Positions 33,857-42,432 are shown, numbered from the stretch's first letter. The stretch is DNA of 64,000 nucleotides from JBGQOG01 sp052113705 (GCF_052113705.1 NZ_JBGQOG010000010.1:62001-126000); one strand, 5' to 3'. A program made the numbers and translations. Notes: generated by a model from the sequence alone, not told the origin.

Positions 33857-34821
33857 TACATACCTCCCACGGCGGATCCGTCCAGAAAATGCCCGGCCAG
33901 TCTGACCGCCCGGCGCGTATAGAGCAATTGGCGCGGATCGTCTTGTGCCGCCCGGCTGGCGATCCAGCCGACCGAGGCGAAACAGCGCAACATCACGAAA
34001 AACGTCAGATCCTGCAGCGTCGGCGCAGGCTGCCCCCCGCCGCGCGCCGCGGTGTAACCCGCCAGCAGCGCCTCGGCGCGAGCGGTCAGGCCCGGCTCCT
34101 CCAGCCCCTGCACCAAGGCTGTGCCAAGGTCATAGAGCCGGTAGCCCATGCCACCATCGTCGAAATCGATCAACGCCAGACCCTCGGGGCCGACCAGAAC
34201 ATTCTCGCGCAGCAGATCGGCATGGATCGGGCCGTAGTCGGCCACGGTGGCCAGCCGTCTCTTGGCCGCCTCGCGCGCGGCGAGGATCTGCCCGCGCTCT
34301 GGCTCCGAAAAGCCCGGATGCTCCCAAAACCGCCCCCAGAGCGGTTCAGCGCCCAAAAGCCCCTCGGCATTCCACTGCGGGCGGTTCAGCACCAGCCCGT
34401 CGCTCGCCGTATGCATTCGTGCGGCCAGCGCACCCAGCGCCCGCATCTGCGCGGCCTGCACAGGGACCGGCTGCGGCAACGGCGTGTCGGCCCGCCCCAG
34501 CGCCACGCCCTCCAGCCAGGAGACGCAAGAGATCTGCCGGTCGCCCTCTTCATAAAGCCAACTGCCCTCCGGCCGGGCAATGGGCTGCGGCACCGGCACT
34601 CCGGCGCGGGTCAGATGCGTCATGAACTGCAATTCCGCCGCGATGCCCGCCGCCGATTGATAGCCGCGCCGGTGCAGCCGCAGCGCCGCGCGCCCCTGCG
34701 GCAGATCCACCTGAAACACCGTGTTCTCGCGCCGCGTCACCAGCCGCGCAGATCCCGCTCCGCCCCAGGCGCGCAGGGCGCGGTCGGCCATGTCCTGCGC
34801 TTCGGCGGGGGTTTCGCTCAT
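33856..34821 (-). CDS. APH-fold kinase paired with PLP enzyme
   Basis: A 321-aa phosphotransferase of the aminoglycoside/choline-kinase fold. An N-lobe with ENTVFQVDLPQGRAALRLHR, then GPIHADLLRENVLV (catalytic loop) and LALIDFDDGGMGYRLYDLG (metal-binding Asp). Such kinases phosphorylate small hydroxylated amines or amino acids, including hydroxylysine and ethanolamine. It is coupled by ATGA overlap to a class III PLP enzyme of the phospho-lyase type. The upstream open frame is antisense-like and was excluded. Confidence 0.85.
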   Translation of the reverse strand: MSETPAEAQDMADRALRAWGGAGSARLVTRRENTVFQVDLPQGRAALRLHRRGYQSAAGIAAELQFMTHLTRAGVPVPQPIARPEGSWLYEEGDRQISCVSWLEGVALGRADTPLPQPVPVQAAQMRALGALAARMHTASDGLVLNRPQWNAEGLLGAEPLWGRFWEHPGFSEPERGQILAAREAAKRRLATVADYGPIHADLLRENVLVGPEGLALIDFDDGGMGYRLYDLGTALVQGLEEPGLTARAEALLAGYTAARGGGQPAPTLQDLTFFVMLRCFASVGWIASRAAQDDPRQLLYTRRAVRLAGHFLDGSAVGGM

Positions 34822-36086
34822 GCGGGGATCTCCGCCAGAACCTGCGCCAGCTCCGCCACCGCGAAATCCATATCGGCGCGGGTGATCGGCATCGGCGGCC
34901 GCAGCTTCAGGATATGCTGCGCGCGACCCACACGGCCCAGGAGGACGCCGCGCGCGCGCATCGCCTCCACCACCCGGCCGCAGAACTCGCTGGCCGGTTG
35001 CCCGTCCCGCGCGAATTCCACCGCAAAGAACAGGCCGCGCCCGCGCACATCGGCAATCAGCGGATGCGAGAGCTGCTGCATCAGGCCCAGCGCATGGGCC
35101 CCGACATCGGCGGCATTCGCCACCAGCCCCTCGGCCTCCAGTGCCTCCAGCGTCGCCAAAGCGGCGGCACAAGACACCGGATTGCCGCCAAAGGTGTTGA
35201 AATAGCCAAACGCAGTGCGAAAGGCCGCCATGATATCAGGCCGCGTCACCACGGCCCCCACCGGATGCCCATTGGCCATCGGCTTGCCCAAAGTCACCAC
35301 ATCGGGCGCAAAACCCAAATGCTCATGCCCCCACCAGTGGCGGCCAAGGCGGCCAAAACCCGGCTGCACCTCATCACACAGGATCAGCCCGCCCGCCCGG
35401 CGCACCACCTCAACGGTCGGATCAAGGAACCCCGGCCCCACCTCGGGCAGCCCCTCATTGGCGAAGGCGGGGCAAAGCATCAGCCCGGCAAAGCCATGGC
35501 CCGATGCCTCCAGCTCTGCAATCGCTTGCGCCACACCCTCGGCAAAGGCCTGTGGCTGCGCGGCCAGACTGCCGCCCAGCGGCGCGAGGCTGTCGGGGGC
35601 GGGCACCCGGCGGATATGGCCCGGCCATCCGCCGATCGGCGGGCGGCGGGTCGAGAGATGCGCCACCGCCGTCGTATTGCCGTGATAGGTGTTGTCGGTG
35701 GCGATAAAGCCGGTTTTGCCGGTCACCGCCTGTGCCATGCGCAATGCGATGTCATTCGCCTCAGAGCCGGTGCAGACCATGATCAACTGGCTGAGATCAT
35801 GGCCGAATTTCGCCACCAGCCGCTCGCCATAGTTCAGGATGCCCTCATGCAGATAGCGGGTATGGGTGTTCAGCCGCGCCGCCTGCTCCGCAATGGCCGC
35901 CACCACGGCGGGATGGCAATGGCCCAGATGCGGCACGTTGTTGTAGCAATCGAGATAGCGCCGCCCCGAAGCATCCCAGAGCCAGACGCCCTCTCCCCGC
36001 ACGATATGCACCGGATCGTCGTAGAAGGTGGGAACATTCGGCCCCAAAAGCCGCGCGCGCCGCGCGATCAGATCACTCGTCATCAT
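34818..36086 (-). CDS. Class III PLP enzyme (phospho-lyase/aminotransferase)
   Basis: A 422-aa protein. YLDCYNNVPHLGHCHPAVVAAI, NTHTRYLHEGILNYGERL and CTGSEANDIALRMAQ place it near ethanolamine-phosphate and 5-phosphohydroxylysine phospho-lyases (AGXT2L1/2), which share the NNVPHxGHxHP segment. PLP-side residues are LCDEVQPGFGRLG and VTLGKPMANGHPVGAV, with Lys as Schiff base. It probably eliminates phosphate from the product of the adjacent kinase; plain transamination is the alternative. It overlaps arfB by 14 bases. Confidence 0.83.
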   Translation of the reverse strand: MMTSDLIARRARLLGPNVPTFYDDPVHIVRGEGVWLWDASGRRYLDCYNNVPHLGHCHPAVVAAIAEQAARLNTHTRYLHEGILNYGERLVAKFGHDLSQLIMVCTGSEANDIALRMAQAVTGKTGFIATDNTYHGNTTAVAHLSTRRPPIGGWPGHIRRVPAPDSLAPLGGSLAAQPQAFAEGVAQAIAELEASGHGFAGLMLCPAFANEGLPEVGPGFLDPTVEVVRRAGGLILCDEVQPGFGRLGRHWWGHEHLGFAPDVVTLGKPMANGHPVGAVVTRPDIMAAFRTAFGYFNTFGGNPVSCAAALATLEALEAEGLVANAADVGAHALGLMQQLSHPLIADVRGRGLFFAVEFARDGQPASEFCGRVVEAMRARGVLLGRVGRAQHILKLRPPMPITRADMDFAVAELAQVLAEIPA

Positions 36087-36495
36087 CCACTTTCCCGCGC
36101 AGCGATTTCACCGTGCCGCGCACGGATTTCGCCTGCAACCGCCGCCGCTGACTGCCCAAGGTGGGCTTGGTCGCGATCCGGCGTTTCGGCGCCACCAGCG
36201 CCGCCTGCACCAGCTCGACCAGTCGCTGGCGCGCCAATTCGCGGTTGCGCGCCTGAGAGCGGGTCTCTTCTGCCCGGATCAGGATTGCGCCATCCAGCGT
36301 CCAGCGCCGCCCGGCCAGCCGCTTCAGCCGCGCCTTGACCGCGGGCGGCAGATGCGGCGAGCGTTCGGCCTCAAACCGCAGCTCGACCGCCGTCTCCACC
36401 TTGTTCACATTCTGCCCGCCCGGCCCCTGAGAGCGGGTGAAATTCTCGCTCATCTCCCAATCGGCGAGATGGATGGTGTCGGAAATCCTGAGCAT
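36073..36495 (-). CDS. arfB: Alternative ribosome-rescue factor ArfB (YaeJ)
   Basis: A 140-aa peptidyl-tRNA hydrolase that frees stalled ribosomes. It has the catalytic GGQ in SQGPGGQNVNKVETAVELRF, an extended basic C-terminus (RRIATKPTLGSQRRRLQAKSVRG) that enters the mRNA channel, and no codon-recognition domains. I chose ATG 36495 because MLRISDTIHLADWEM is the family start. It heads the lyase-kinase-Nudix run. Confidence 0.92.
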   Translation of the reverse strand: MLRISDTIHLADWEMSENFTRSQGPGGQNVNKVETAVELRFEAERSPHLPPAVKARLKRLAGRRWTLDGAILIRAEETRSQARNRELARQRLVELVQAALVAPKRRIATKPTLGSQRRRLQAKSVRGTVKSLRGKVDDDE

Positions 36496-36720
36496 GGGCG
36501 ACCGGGTGGTCCTTTGGGACGAAAGGGCAGCTGCGGCCCGAAAGGCAGGGGCGCGCAAAAGGAGTGCCGGGCGGCGACAAACGCGGGATGGTGCGGCGCT
36601 GGCCTGCCCGACGGGGCGCATGACAGGTAACATTCGGGGCGCAACAATCCAGTGGCGGCCCGACATTCTGGCAAAATCCCGCCGCGCGAAAGGGTCAGCC
36701 AGGGCGGCCGCCCGTTGCGC
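36496..36720. other. Gap upstream of arfB
   Basis: This gap contains the perfect palindrome GGGCGGCCGCCC at 36702-36713. I see no RNA gene or credible ORF. It separates the terminator at 36721-36747 from arfB and should hold the arfB promoter, if the transcript does not read through. Confidence 0.4.
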
Positions 36721-36747
36721 AGAAAGGGCCGCTCTTACGAGCGGCCC
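36721..36747 (-). terminator. Terminator after the 18-codon ORF/structured RNA
   Basis: GGGCCGCTC-gtaa-GAGCGGCCC, a perfect 9-bp stem with a tetraloop, followed by TTTCT on the minus strand. It closes the transcript carrying the ORF at 36828-36884. It lies about 225 bases before arfB, so an attenuation role for the arfB operon is possible. Confidence 0.85.
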
Positions 36748-36758
36748 CCGAGATCTAC

Positions 36759-36896
36759 GGAGATGGTCCGGTTAGGGGTCTGGCGATCCACCGGCCCAGT
36801 TGAAGTTCAGAACCTTCGGGACTGCCCTCAGGTCACGGCCCCTCCAACTGTCCCGAAACCTGTCTCCAATATCACTCTAGACACTGGACCACCTCC
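36759..36896 (-). ncRNA. Candidate structured RNA upstream of arfB
   Basis: The minus-strand transcript can close on itself. GGAGGUGGUCC (36896-36886) pairs with GGACCAUCUCC (36769-36759) over 11 bp, one G-U. Inside lie a UGUCU/AGACA hairpin and an 8-bp UUCGGGAC/GUCCCGAA helix (36857-36850 with 36822-36815). The closing helix hides the ribosome site of the 18-codon ORF. A -10-like TATAAC lies at 36917-36912 and TTGACA at 36949-36944, but spacing is too wide for one promoter. A regulated leader or small RNA is inferred. Confidence 0.5.
36828..36884 (-). CDS. 18-codon micro-ORF with strong ribosome site
   Basis: GTG-started 18-codon frame (MSRVILETGFGTVGGAVT) ending TGA. AAAGGAGGTGGTCCA stands before it, almost fully complementary to the 16S rRNA 3' end and ideally spaced. 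A second open frame in the -1 register continues past the stop and ends ...KVLNFNWAGGSPDP at TAA, with no start codon of its own. It could be a leader peptide. I do not recognise either peptide. Confidence 0.4.
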   Translation of the reverse strand: MSRVILETGFGTVGGAVT

Positions 36897-36978
36897 TTTC
36901 AATGCGTTGCCGTTATAAGCAAGCCTGACACAGATTTTGTGGTTGTCAAAACTTTTTACGCAACGGCTTGCTCAAGTT

Positions 36979-37599
36979 TTATGTGAGCTTTGCAATCCGC
37001 CGTGAAACAATCACCCGGAAGGGCACAAGTGCCACCAAAGCGAGCAAAAGTTTGACCGACCAGTCCGCAAAGGCCAGCGAGACCCACAAAGGCACCGCCG
37101 GACCCTGCCCCAAAAGCGGCAAAACCTCGTTCGCCCAGGCGACATCGGCGCCGGGATCAAGGAAGCTCAGCGGCGCGGCAAAGGCGGTGCTGAAGAAGAT
37201 CGTGGTGTCGAGCGTGGCGCCGATCAGGGTGGAGATCAGCGGTGCCTGCCACCAGCCCGCCTTGCGGTAGCGGTTGAACACGGTGACATCAGTCAGCTGC
37301 GCGCAGAGGAAGGCGAGGCCAGAGCCCAGCGCCACCCGGAAACTGACCAGCGGGCCGAATTCGCCGATGATCTGGCTGCCGATCAGCGAGCAGATCAGCC
37401 CGACGACAAAGCCCGCCAGCACCACGCGCCGCGCCGCTGCGGGCCCTTGCAGGCGGTTGGTCAGATCGGTGACGAGGAAGGCGAAAGGATAGGTGAAGGC
37501 CCCATAGGTCAGCCATTGGCCAAACAGGTACTGCACGAGGATGTTCGAAGCCACCACGATGGCGGCCATGGCAAGGATGCCAAGGAGGTAGCGGGTCAT
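36979..37599 (-). CDS. yhhQ: Queuosine precursor transporter YhhQ
   Basis: A 206-aa six-helix membrane protein (VUT/DUF165 family). It has FTYPFAFLVTDLTNR, GEFGPLVSFRVALGSGLAFLCAQLTDVTVFNRYR, and LISTLIGATLDTTIFFSTAF. These match transporters of preQ0/preQ1 or queuine. The start is ATG 37599. I see no preQ1 riboswitch in the upstream 130 bases. Its stop lies about 80 bases before the structured RNA. Confidence 0.9.
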   Translation of the reverse strand: MTRYLLGILAMAAIVVASNILVQYLFGQWLTYGAFTYPFAFLVTDLTNRLQGPAAARRVVLAGFVVGLICSLIGSQIIGEFGPLVSFRVALGSGLAFLCAQLTDVTVFNRYRKAGWWQAPLISTLIGATLDTTIFFSTAFAAPLSFLDPGADVAWANEVLPLLGQGPAVPLWVSLAFADWSVKLLLALVALVPFRVIVSRRIAKLT

Positions 37600-37728
37600 T
37601 GGTTCAATTTCCGTTTTGGCAAGGTGCGGCACTTGGCCCGCGACCATCGCGGGCAGCGGCGCGCATACGCCCTTCGCCCCCCTCACGTCAAGCGTTTCGC
37701 AAACGCCACGCCGTTCAGGCGCGGAAGG

Positions 37729-38697
37729 TCACGGCGCCGGAATGCTGAACTCCACCAGCTGCGTCTGCTGGAAGAACATGAAATTGTCGTCCGATACCAT
37801 GGTCAGCCGGATCGCGCCCGAGGCATCGCGCCAGACCGAGATCCCTTCAAGATTGTCGAAATCGCCGGTTTGGGTTTGCAGCACCAGTTCCGGCGCACTG
37901 ATGCCTTTGACGGTCAGATCATACCGCTGCACCCGGCTGGAAAACCCGGAGATGCCGTGAAACCAGCGCTGCAACACATACAACCGGCCATCCGGTCCGA
38001 AATCCGCCCCAACCGTCAGGAATTGTCCGTCGCGCGGCAGGTTGAAGGGCTGATCCCATTTCCCGCCCTTGAACCGATAGACCGGAAACGGCTTGCCCGG
38101 TTTGCCGGAATCCTCGGGCATCGTGTAGAGCGCGCCATCAGGTCCGATCGCCAGCGCCTCGAGCGAGGCATTGCTCGCAAAGGCTTTGAACGCCTTGGGG
38201 ACCGGCAGCTCCGTCGCCACCCCGCCCGGCGTTTGGTAGCGCATCACCCGGGAGCGCCCCTCGAAAGAGATGAAGATCGTGCCATCGGGGGCCACGGCCA
38301 GGCCTTCGGTATCGCCGGAATTGACGGTCAGTATTTTGCCGTTCTTGTCGTGGAGCAGGCTGGATTCCGAGACATCCACCCCGTTGATCAGCCCGTCCGC
38401 ATCCCGGCGGATTTGCCCCCGCCACAGCTGCGCGCGGTCGGACAAGACGGTCATCCCGGTGCCCGCATCGTCAATCTCCAGCCCGGAGAACCCGCCAAAG
38501 CCCGGCCCCTTCGCGCGCCAGACATAGGTGCCCAGATAGCGCGCGATCCCCGGGGTTTGCGTTGCCGGTATCTGCGCGGCCGCCGGAACCGCCCCCGAGG
38601 CCGCCTGGGCCTGCGCAGGGCGGTGCGACGGCAGCAGTGTCAGCATCAGGACGGCGAGTGCCGCCGCGCTCAGCGCGACGCGAGGACGTTGGCGCAT
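37729..38697 (-). CDS. Esterase-like phytase-family exported protein
   Basis: A 322-aa protein with a signal peptide (AALAVLMLTLLPSHRPAQAQA, cleavage near 31) and a beta-propeller-like body with repeated GxDG(R/T)L/I strands: DTEGLAVAPDGTIFISFEG, LEALAIGPDGALYTMPE, ADFGPDGRLYVLQRW, FDNLEGISVW. This is the esterase-like activity of phytase domain. The enzymatic role is unproven. It overlaps mepA by 28 bases. Confidence 0.85.
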   Translation of the reverse strand: MRQRPRVALSAAALAVLMLTLLPSHRPAQAQAASGAVPAAAQIPATQTPGIARYLGTYVWRAKGPGFGGFSGLEIDDAGTGMTVLSDRAQLWRGQIRRDADGLINGVDVSESSLLHDKNGKILTVNSGDTEGLAVAPDGTIFISFEGRSRVMRYQTPGGVATELPVPKAFKAFASNASLEALAIGPDGALYTMPEDSGKPGKPFPVYRFKGGKWDQPFNLPRDGQFLTVGADFGPDGRLYVLQRWFHGISGFSSRVQRYDLTVKGISAPELVLQTQTGDFDNLEGISVWRDASGAIRLTMVSDDNFMFFQQTQLVEFSIPAP

Positions 38698-39602
38698 TGG
38701 GCGGGCAAATCAGAGAGGATGAAGGTTTTCGTCGTGCGCGGCGCCGGTCCCGCCGGTCTTTTCGCGGGTTTGGTGGGTTTGGGCGGGTTGCGCAGCTCTT
38801 CCAGATAGGTGGTCACCCACCAGTTCAGCGTGTCATCGCAGCCCGATCCGCCCTTGGAGAGCTCCGACACCGTCGGGGTCTGCGTCTCGCAATAGCGCGC
38901 GCCTGCGGGGCATTTCAGCCGCACATGAAAATGCTCGTTATGCGAAAAATACGGCCGGATCTTTTGCAGCCATGCCGCATCCTGCGGTTTCGACTTCAGG
39001 CACATGTCGATCTTGACGGCGGCGGCCACAAAGATGCGGTCCACCCGCGGGTCCGAGGCGGCGGCCTGCAACAGTGCCGCATGCGCCGGGGTCCAATTGC
39101 CGTTCACCCGCGTCTGATCGTTGGTGCGCACCGAAATCGACGAGATCTTCTCGCGCTCGCCCGCCGACAGGTTCACCCGTTTCGGCGGCAGCATCCAGAT
39201 GTCCGCATCCAGCCCGATCTGATGGCTCGCGTGCCCGCCGGTCATCGGCCCGCCGCGCGGCTGGCTGATGTCGCCGATGTAAAGCCCGGCCCAGCCCACT
39301 TTGGTCGCCGCCACCGAGAGGTCTTCGAGATAGGAGATCATCTCGGGCTGCCCCCAGTTGCGGTTACGCGAGAGGCGCATCGCCTGCCAGGTCGGCCCGG
39401 TCTCGGGCAATTGCACCAGCCCCGCCGCGCAGCCCCGCGCATAGGTGCCGATCGGCTCGGATTGTTGCTGGCTGGGGCGGTTGGCCGCGCCAAACAGGCT
39501 GCGCGCCAAAGGCTCGGCCTGCGCGGCCGGGCTGAGCGGGAGCGCGAGGACGATAAGGGCTGCGACGTGCAACCAGCGGCGGGCAGGCAGGTATGGGATC
39601 AC
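38670..39602 (-). CDS. mepA: Penicillin-insensitive murein endopeptidase MepA
   Basis: A 310-aa zinc LAS-type endopeptidase that cuts DD- and LD-crosslinks in murein. Signal peptide WLHVAALIVLALPLSPAAQA; zinc site in MTGGHASHQIGLDADIW and HNEHFHVRLKCP, with cysteines for disulfides. The GTG at 39602 is favoured: it overlaps the carrier's stop as GTGA and has AAGGAGAG eight bases upstream. An ATG at 39632 would add ten polar residues before the signal. Confidence 0.92.
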   Translation of the reverse strand: MIPYLPARRWLHVAALIVLALPLSPAAQAEPLARSLFGAANRPSQQQSEPIGTYARGCAAGLVQLPETGPTWQAMRLSRNRNWGQPEMISYLEDLSVAATKVGWAGLYIGDISQPRGGPMTGGHASHQIGLDADIWMLPPKRVNLSAGEREKISSISVRTNDQTRVNGNWTPAHAALLQAAASDPRVDRIFVAAAVKIDMCLKSKPQDAAWLQKIRPYFSHNEHFHVRLKCPAGARYCETQTPTVSELSKGGSGCDDTLNWWVTTYLEELRNPPKPTKPAKRPAGPAPRTTKTFILSDLPAQCANVLASR

Positions 39603-40972
39603 GGGCGGGGCTCTCCTTTCGGGTTCACCCATGCTAACAACACGATGCCCATGAGGAACAGCCCGATCAGCGGGGTGATGCCGATCTGTTGATCGCGGCT
39701 CAGCGTGGTGGCCAGCGTGATCAGCCCGGGCGCAAGGAAAGCGGTGGCCTTGCCGGTGAAAGCAAAGAGGCCGAAGGTTTCCGCCGCCCGCTCGGGGCTG
39801 GTGTGGCGCACGACAAGGGTGCGGCTGGCGGCCTGCACGGTGCCCCCCGCGCCGCCGATCAGCGCGCCGCAGAGGTAAAAGATCAGGTCAGGCAGGGACG
39901 AGCCCGGCGCCAGCGGCAGGCCAAACAGGCTCTCGCGGTTCATCCCCACCACCACGAGGCAGACGCCGATCAGCACCAGAACCGAGCCGGTGATCACCGG
40001 TTTCGGGCCAAACCGCGCATCCAGCCGCCCGCCCCACCAGCTGGCCAGCGTCGCGGTCACCGCCCCCAGAATGCCAAAGAGGCCGATCTGCGGCGTGCTC
40101 CAGCCCAGCACGCCGTAAGCATAGACACCGCCAAAGCTGAACAGCCCGTTCAGCGCATCGCGGTAAAACATCGACGACAAGAGGTAGTTGCGCAACGAGC
40201 GCCGCCGCGCCAGCCCCAGCACCGAGGCCCAGAGCCCCTTCAGCGCGGCCATCGGCGGCACCCGGTCAGCGGCGGCGCGTTGCGGCTCTTTCACCCATAA
40301 AAAGAAGGGGATCATGAAGAGGATGTACCACAGGGCCGTCAGCGGCCCGACAAAGCGCGTGCCCTGCATGGTCGTGGCATCCAGAAGGCCAAAGCCGGGC
40401 GTCAGCCCCGCCAGGGTGCGCCCGCTGTCGCCGCTTTCGGCCAGAAACACCAGCGTCAGGATCAGCGAGACGACGCCCCCCAGATAGCCAAAGGCAAATC
40501 CCGACCCGGAAAGCGCGCCGATCTCTTCTTCGCTGCCCAGTCCGGGCAAAAGCGCATTGGTGAAGGTGGTGGCGAATTCCATCCCGATCAGGCCAATGCC
40601 GAACAGTGCCACGGCGGGGGTGAGGAAATCGCCCGCCGGCGTCAGATACCACAGCCCGCCCGCGCCGAGCACATAAAGGAGCGAAAACGCCCAGATCCAG
40701 ACCATCCGCCGCCCTGAACCATCGGCAATCGCCCCCAGAACCGGCGACAGGACGGCGATCAGCAGGCCCGAAATGGTCAGCCCGGTGCCCCAGAGCGCCT
40801 GGGCGCTGGCCCGCGCCGCCTCGCCCTCCGCCCCGGCGGCCATGTAATGCTGTGTGGCGACATGGGCGAAATAGGGGCCGAAGATGAAGGTGAGCAACAG
40901 CGTGCTGTAAGGCTGGCTGGCCCAGTCAAAGAAATACCAGCCCCAGATGCGTTTTCGTGCCGAAATGCTCAT
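39599..40972 (-). CDS. UMF1/Atg22-type MFS transporter
   Basis: A 457-aa carrier with about 12 helices. It opens with ARKRIWGWYFFDWASQPYSTLLLTFIFGPYFA, a hallmark of the UMF1 family, and has SPVLGAIADGSGRRM, then FYRDALNGLFSFGGVYAYGVLGWST and GGAGGTVQAASRTLVVRHTSPERAAETFGLFAFTGKATAFL. The substrate is unknown; linkage to mepA suggests a murein product is worth testing. The start is ATG 40972. Confidence 0.87.
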   Translation of the reverse strand: MSISARKRIWGWYFFDWASQPYSTLLLTFIFGPYFAHVATQHYMAAGAEGEAARASAQALWGTGLTISGLLIAVLSPVLGAIADGSGRRMVWIWAFSLLYVLGAGGLWYLTPAGDFLTPAVALFGIGLIGMEFATTFTNALLPGLGSEEEIGALSGSGFAFGYLGGVVSLILTLVFLAESGDSGRTLAGLTPGFGLLDATTMQGTRFVGPLTALWYILFMIPFFLWVKEPQRAAADRVPPMAALKGLWASVLGLARRRSLRNYLLSSMFYRDALNGLFSFGGVYAYGVLGWSTPQIGLFGILGAVTATLASWWGGRLDARFGPKPVITGSVLVLIGVCLVVVGMNRESLFGLPLAPGSSLPDLIFYLCGALIGGAGGTVQAASRTLVVRHTSPERAAETFGLFAFTGKATAFLAPGLITLATTLSRDQQIGITPLIGLFLMGIVLLAWVNPKGEPRP

Positions 40973-41234
40973 GACTGCCCCATCTGCCCCGCGTTGCGGC
41001 TTGGCCTTCGTGCGGCCCGCGCTTGCGGCGATCAAGCCCGAAACCCCCGGAAGGTGCAAGCAAGGAGCGTCCGGCACGGCACGGCGCAGACCGAGGCGCG
41101 GCACGGGCGCGACAGTTTGCTCCCGCCGCACCACGTCCGGGCAGGAGTGCGGCATCCGCAGACGCCGCACGCTCCGGCGCGGGGTGACCGGGATCCATGA
41201 GGGGGATCCATAAAGGGATCAGGAACCGGCCGGA

Positions 41235-41765
41235 TCAGAATTCCGGCGGCCAGGGCCGGGTGGCATCTGCCGCAATCCAGGCCTGCACCCACTCGGGCAG
41301 CACCGGGCTGGTCGTCTCCTGCCCCATTGCCGTCAACACCTCGGCGGGCGGCACGATCCCCCGCGCCGAGGTCACCGCGCCACGGATCAGGATATGGCTG
41401 GAACATTCACCGCCCCGCCACATCGCCTGCTCCATATAGAGAAAGCGCTGGTCCCAGCCGATGCAGCGCGTGCGCATCTCAAAGCGCTGAAAGGCGGTGA
41501 CCCGGCGGCGGTAGCGCGTTGAATTGCCCGCCACGGCAATGCCCCAGCGGTTCGCCCGCAAGGCCTGCGCCAGCCCCGTGCGCTGCGCCAGAGGCACCCG
41601 CCCGAGATCATAGAGCGTCAGCGTGCGGCCGTTGTTCAGCTCCATCCAGGGGTCAATGTCCCAGGGCCAGCAGATGTGCTGGCTGACATGGGTGCCGGTG
41701 ATCGGCAGCGCCGGGGCGTTGCGAAACGTCAGCACGGCCTTGAGCAGGCGGGCATAGGGATACAT
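41235..41765 (-). CDS. Acyl-CoA thioesterase-like protein (Them6 type)
   Basis: A 176-aa hot-dog-fold protein. It has CWPWDIDPWMELNNGRTLTLYDLGR, the active-site DxxxELNNGRxL motif of the Them6/4HBT group, and FEMRTRCIGWDQRFLYMEQ. The start is ATG 41765 after GGAGGTGCCG. It probably hydrolyses an acyl thioester; substrate unknown. No operon partner. Confidence 0.82.
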   Translation of the reverse strand: MYPYARLLKAVLTFRNAPALPITGTHVSQHICWPWDIDPWMELNNGRTLTLYDLGRVPLAQRTGLAQALRANRWGIAVAGNSTRYRRRVTAFQRFEMRTRCIGWDQRFLYMEQAMWRGGECSSHILIRGAVTSARGIVPPAEVLTAMGQETTSPVLPEWVQAWIAADATRPWPPEF

Positions 41766-42140
41766 CGGCACCTCCGGGATTTTGGGCTCCCCCGGCCTGC
41801 CCCCGCTGCGGCGCGGCGTCAAGCCAAACGCTGCGGCATCTGGCGCTGACCTCCCCCCTCAGGCCCCGGGGACGCCGGCGCCGGGCCGGCCCGCGCGCCT
41901 GCACCCTATCCCCCACGGGCCGTCCCCTCGCCCCGCCGTCCTGACCGATCCCCCCCATTCAGACCCTTCGTTCCCCCGGCGCTTCGCCCCTCGCCTCCCC
42001 CTCCCGGGGCGCTCTGGCCGCCGCGGGGCAGGATGTCACACCGGAACGCGCCCCATCGGCTCACCATGTTCCCCGCCCTGTCTTGCATGCAGGCCCCCCT
42101 TGTCTTACCTGTGTGCCGACCCTTTAGCGGAGAACACCAC
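41766..42140 (+). other. C-rich leader/gap before yggT
   Basis: A 375-base gap with a marked C-over-G bias on the plus strand from about 41850 to 42020: runs of 4-6 C occur every 7-12 bases. It could form a Rho-binding (rut-like) leader on the yggT-recQ transcript, or a G-quadruplex on the minus strand. I see no coding frame of protein-like composition. Confidence 0.45.
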
Positions 42141-42428
42141 ATGGGAATGCTCTATGATGCCCTCGATCTGATCCTGAACGCCGTTTGGTTCGTCATGATC
42201 GTGCAGATCATCATGAGCTGGCTGATCAGTTTTCAGGTCCTGAACCTGCGGCAGCCGATGGTCGCGCAGATCTGGTACAGCCTGAACCGCCTGCTGGACC
42301 CGCTCTATGCGCCCTTCCGCCGGTTCCTGCCGCAGACCGGGGGCCTTGATCTGGCGCCTTTGGCCTGTTTCATCATCCTGATCGTGTTGCAAAACGCCCT
42401 GCACCGCAACGCCTACCTCTTCTTCTGA
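42141..42428 (+). CDS. yggT: YggT family membrane protein
   Basis: A 95-aa protein with two helices and the conserved link LNRLLDPLYAPFRRFLPQTGGLDLAPLACFIIL. YggT proteins assist osmotic tolerance or cell-division-linked functions; their role is not clear. The start is ATG 42141. It lies four bases before recQ, so they are probably co-transcribed. Confidence 0.88.
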   Translation: MGMLYDALDLILNAVWFVMIVQIIMSWLISFQVLNLRQPMVAQIWYSLNRLLDPLYAPFRRFLPQTGGLDLAPLACFIILIVLQNALHRNAYLFF

Positions 42429-42432
42429 GCCG

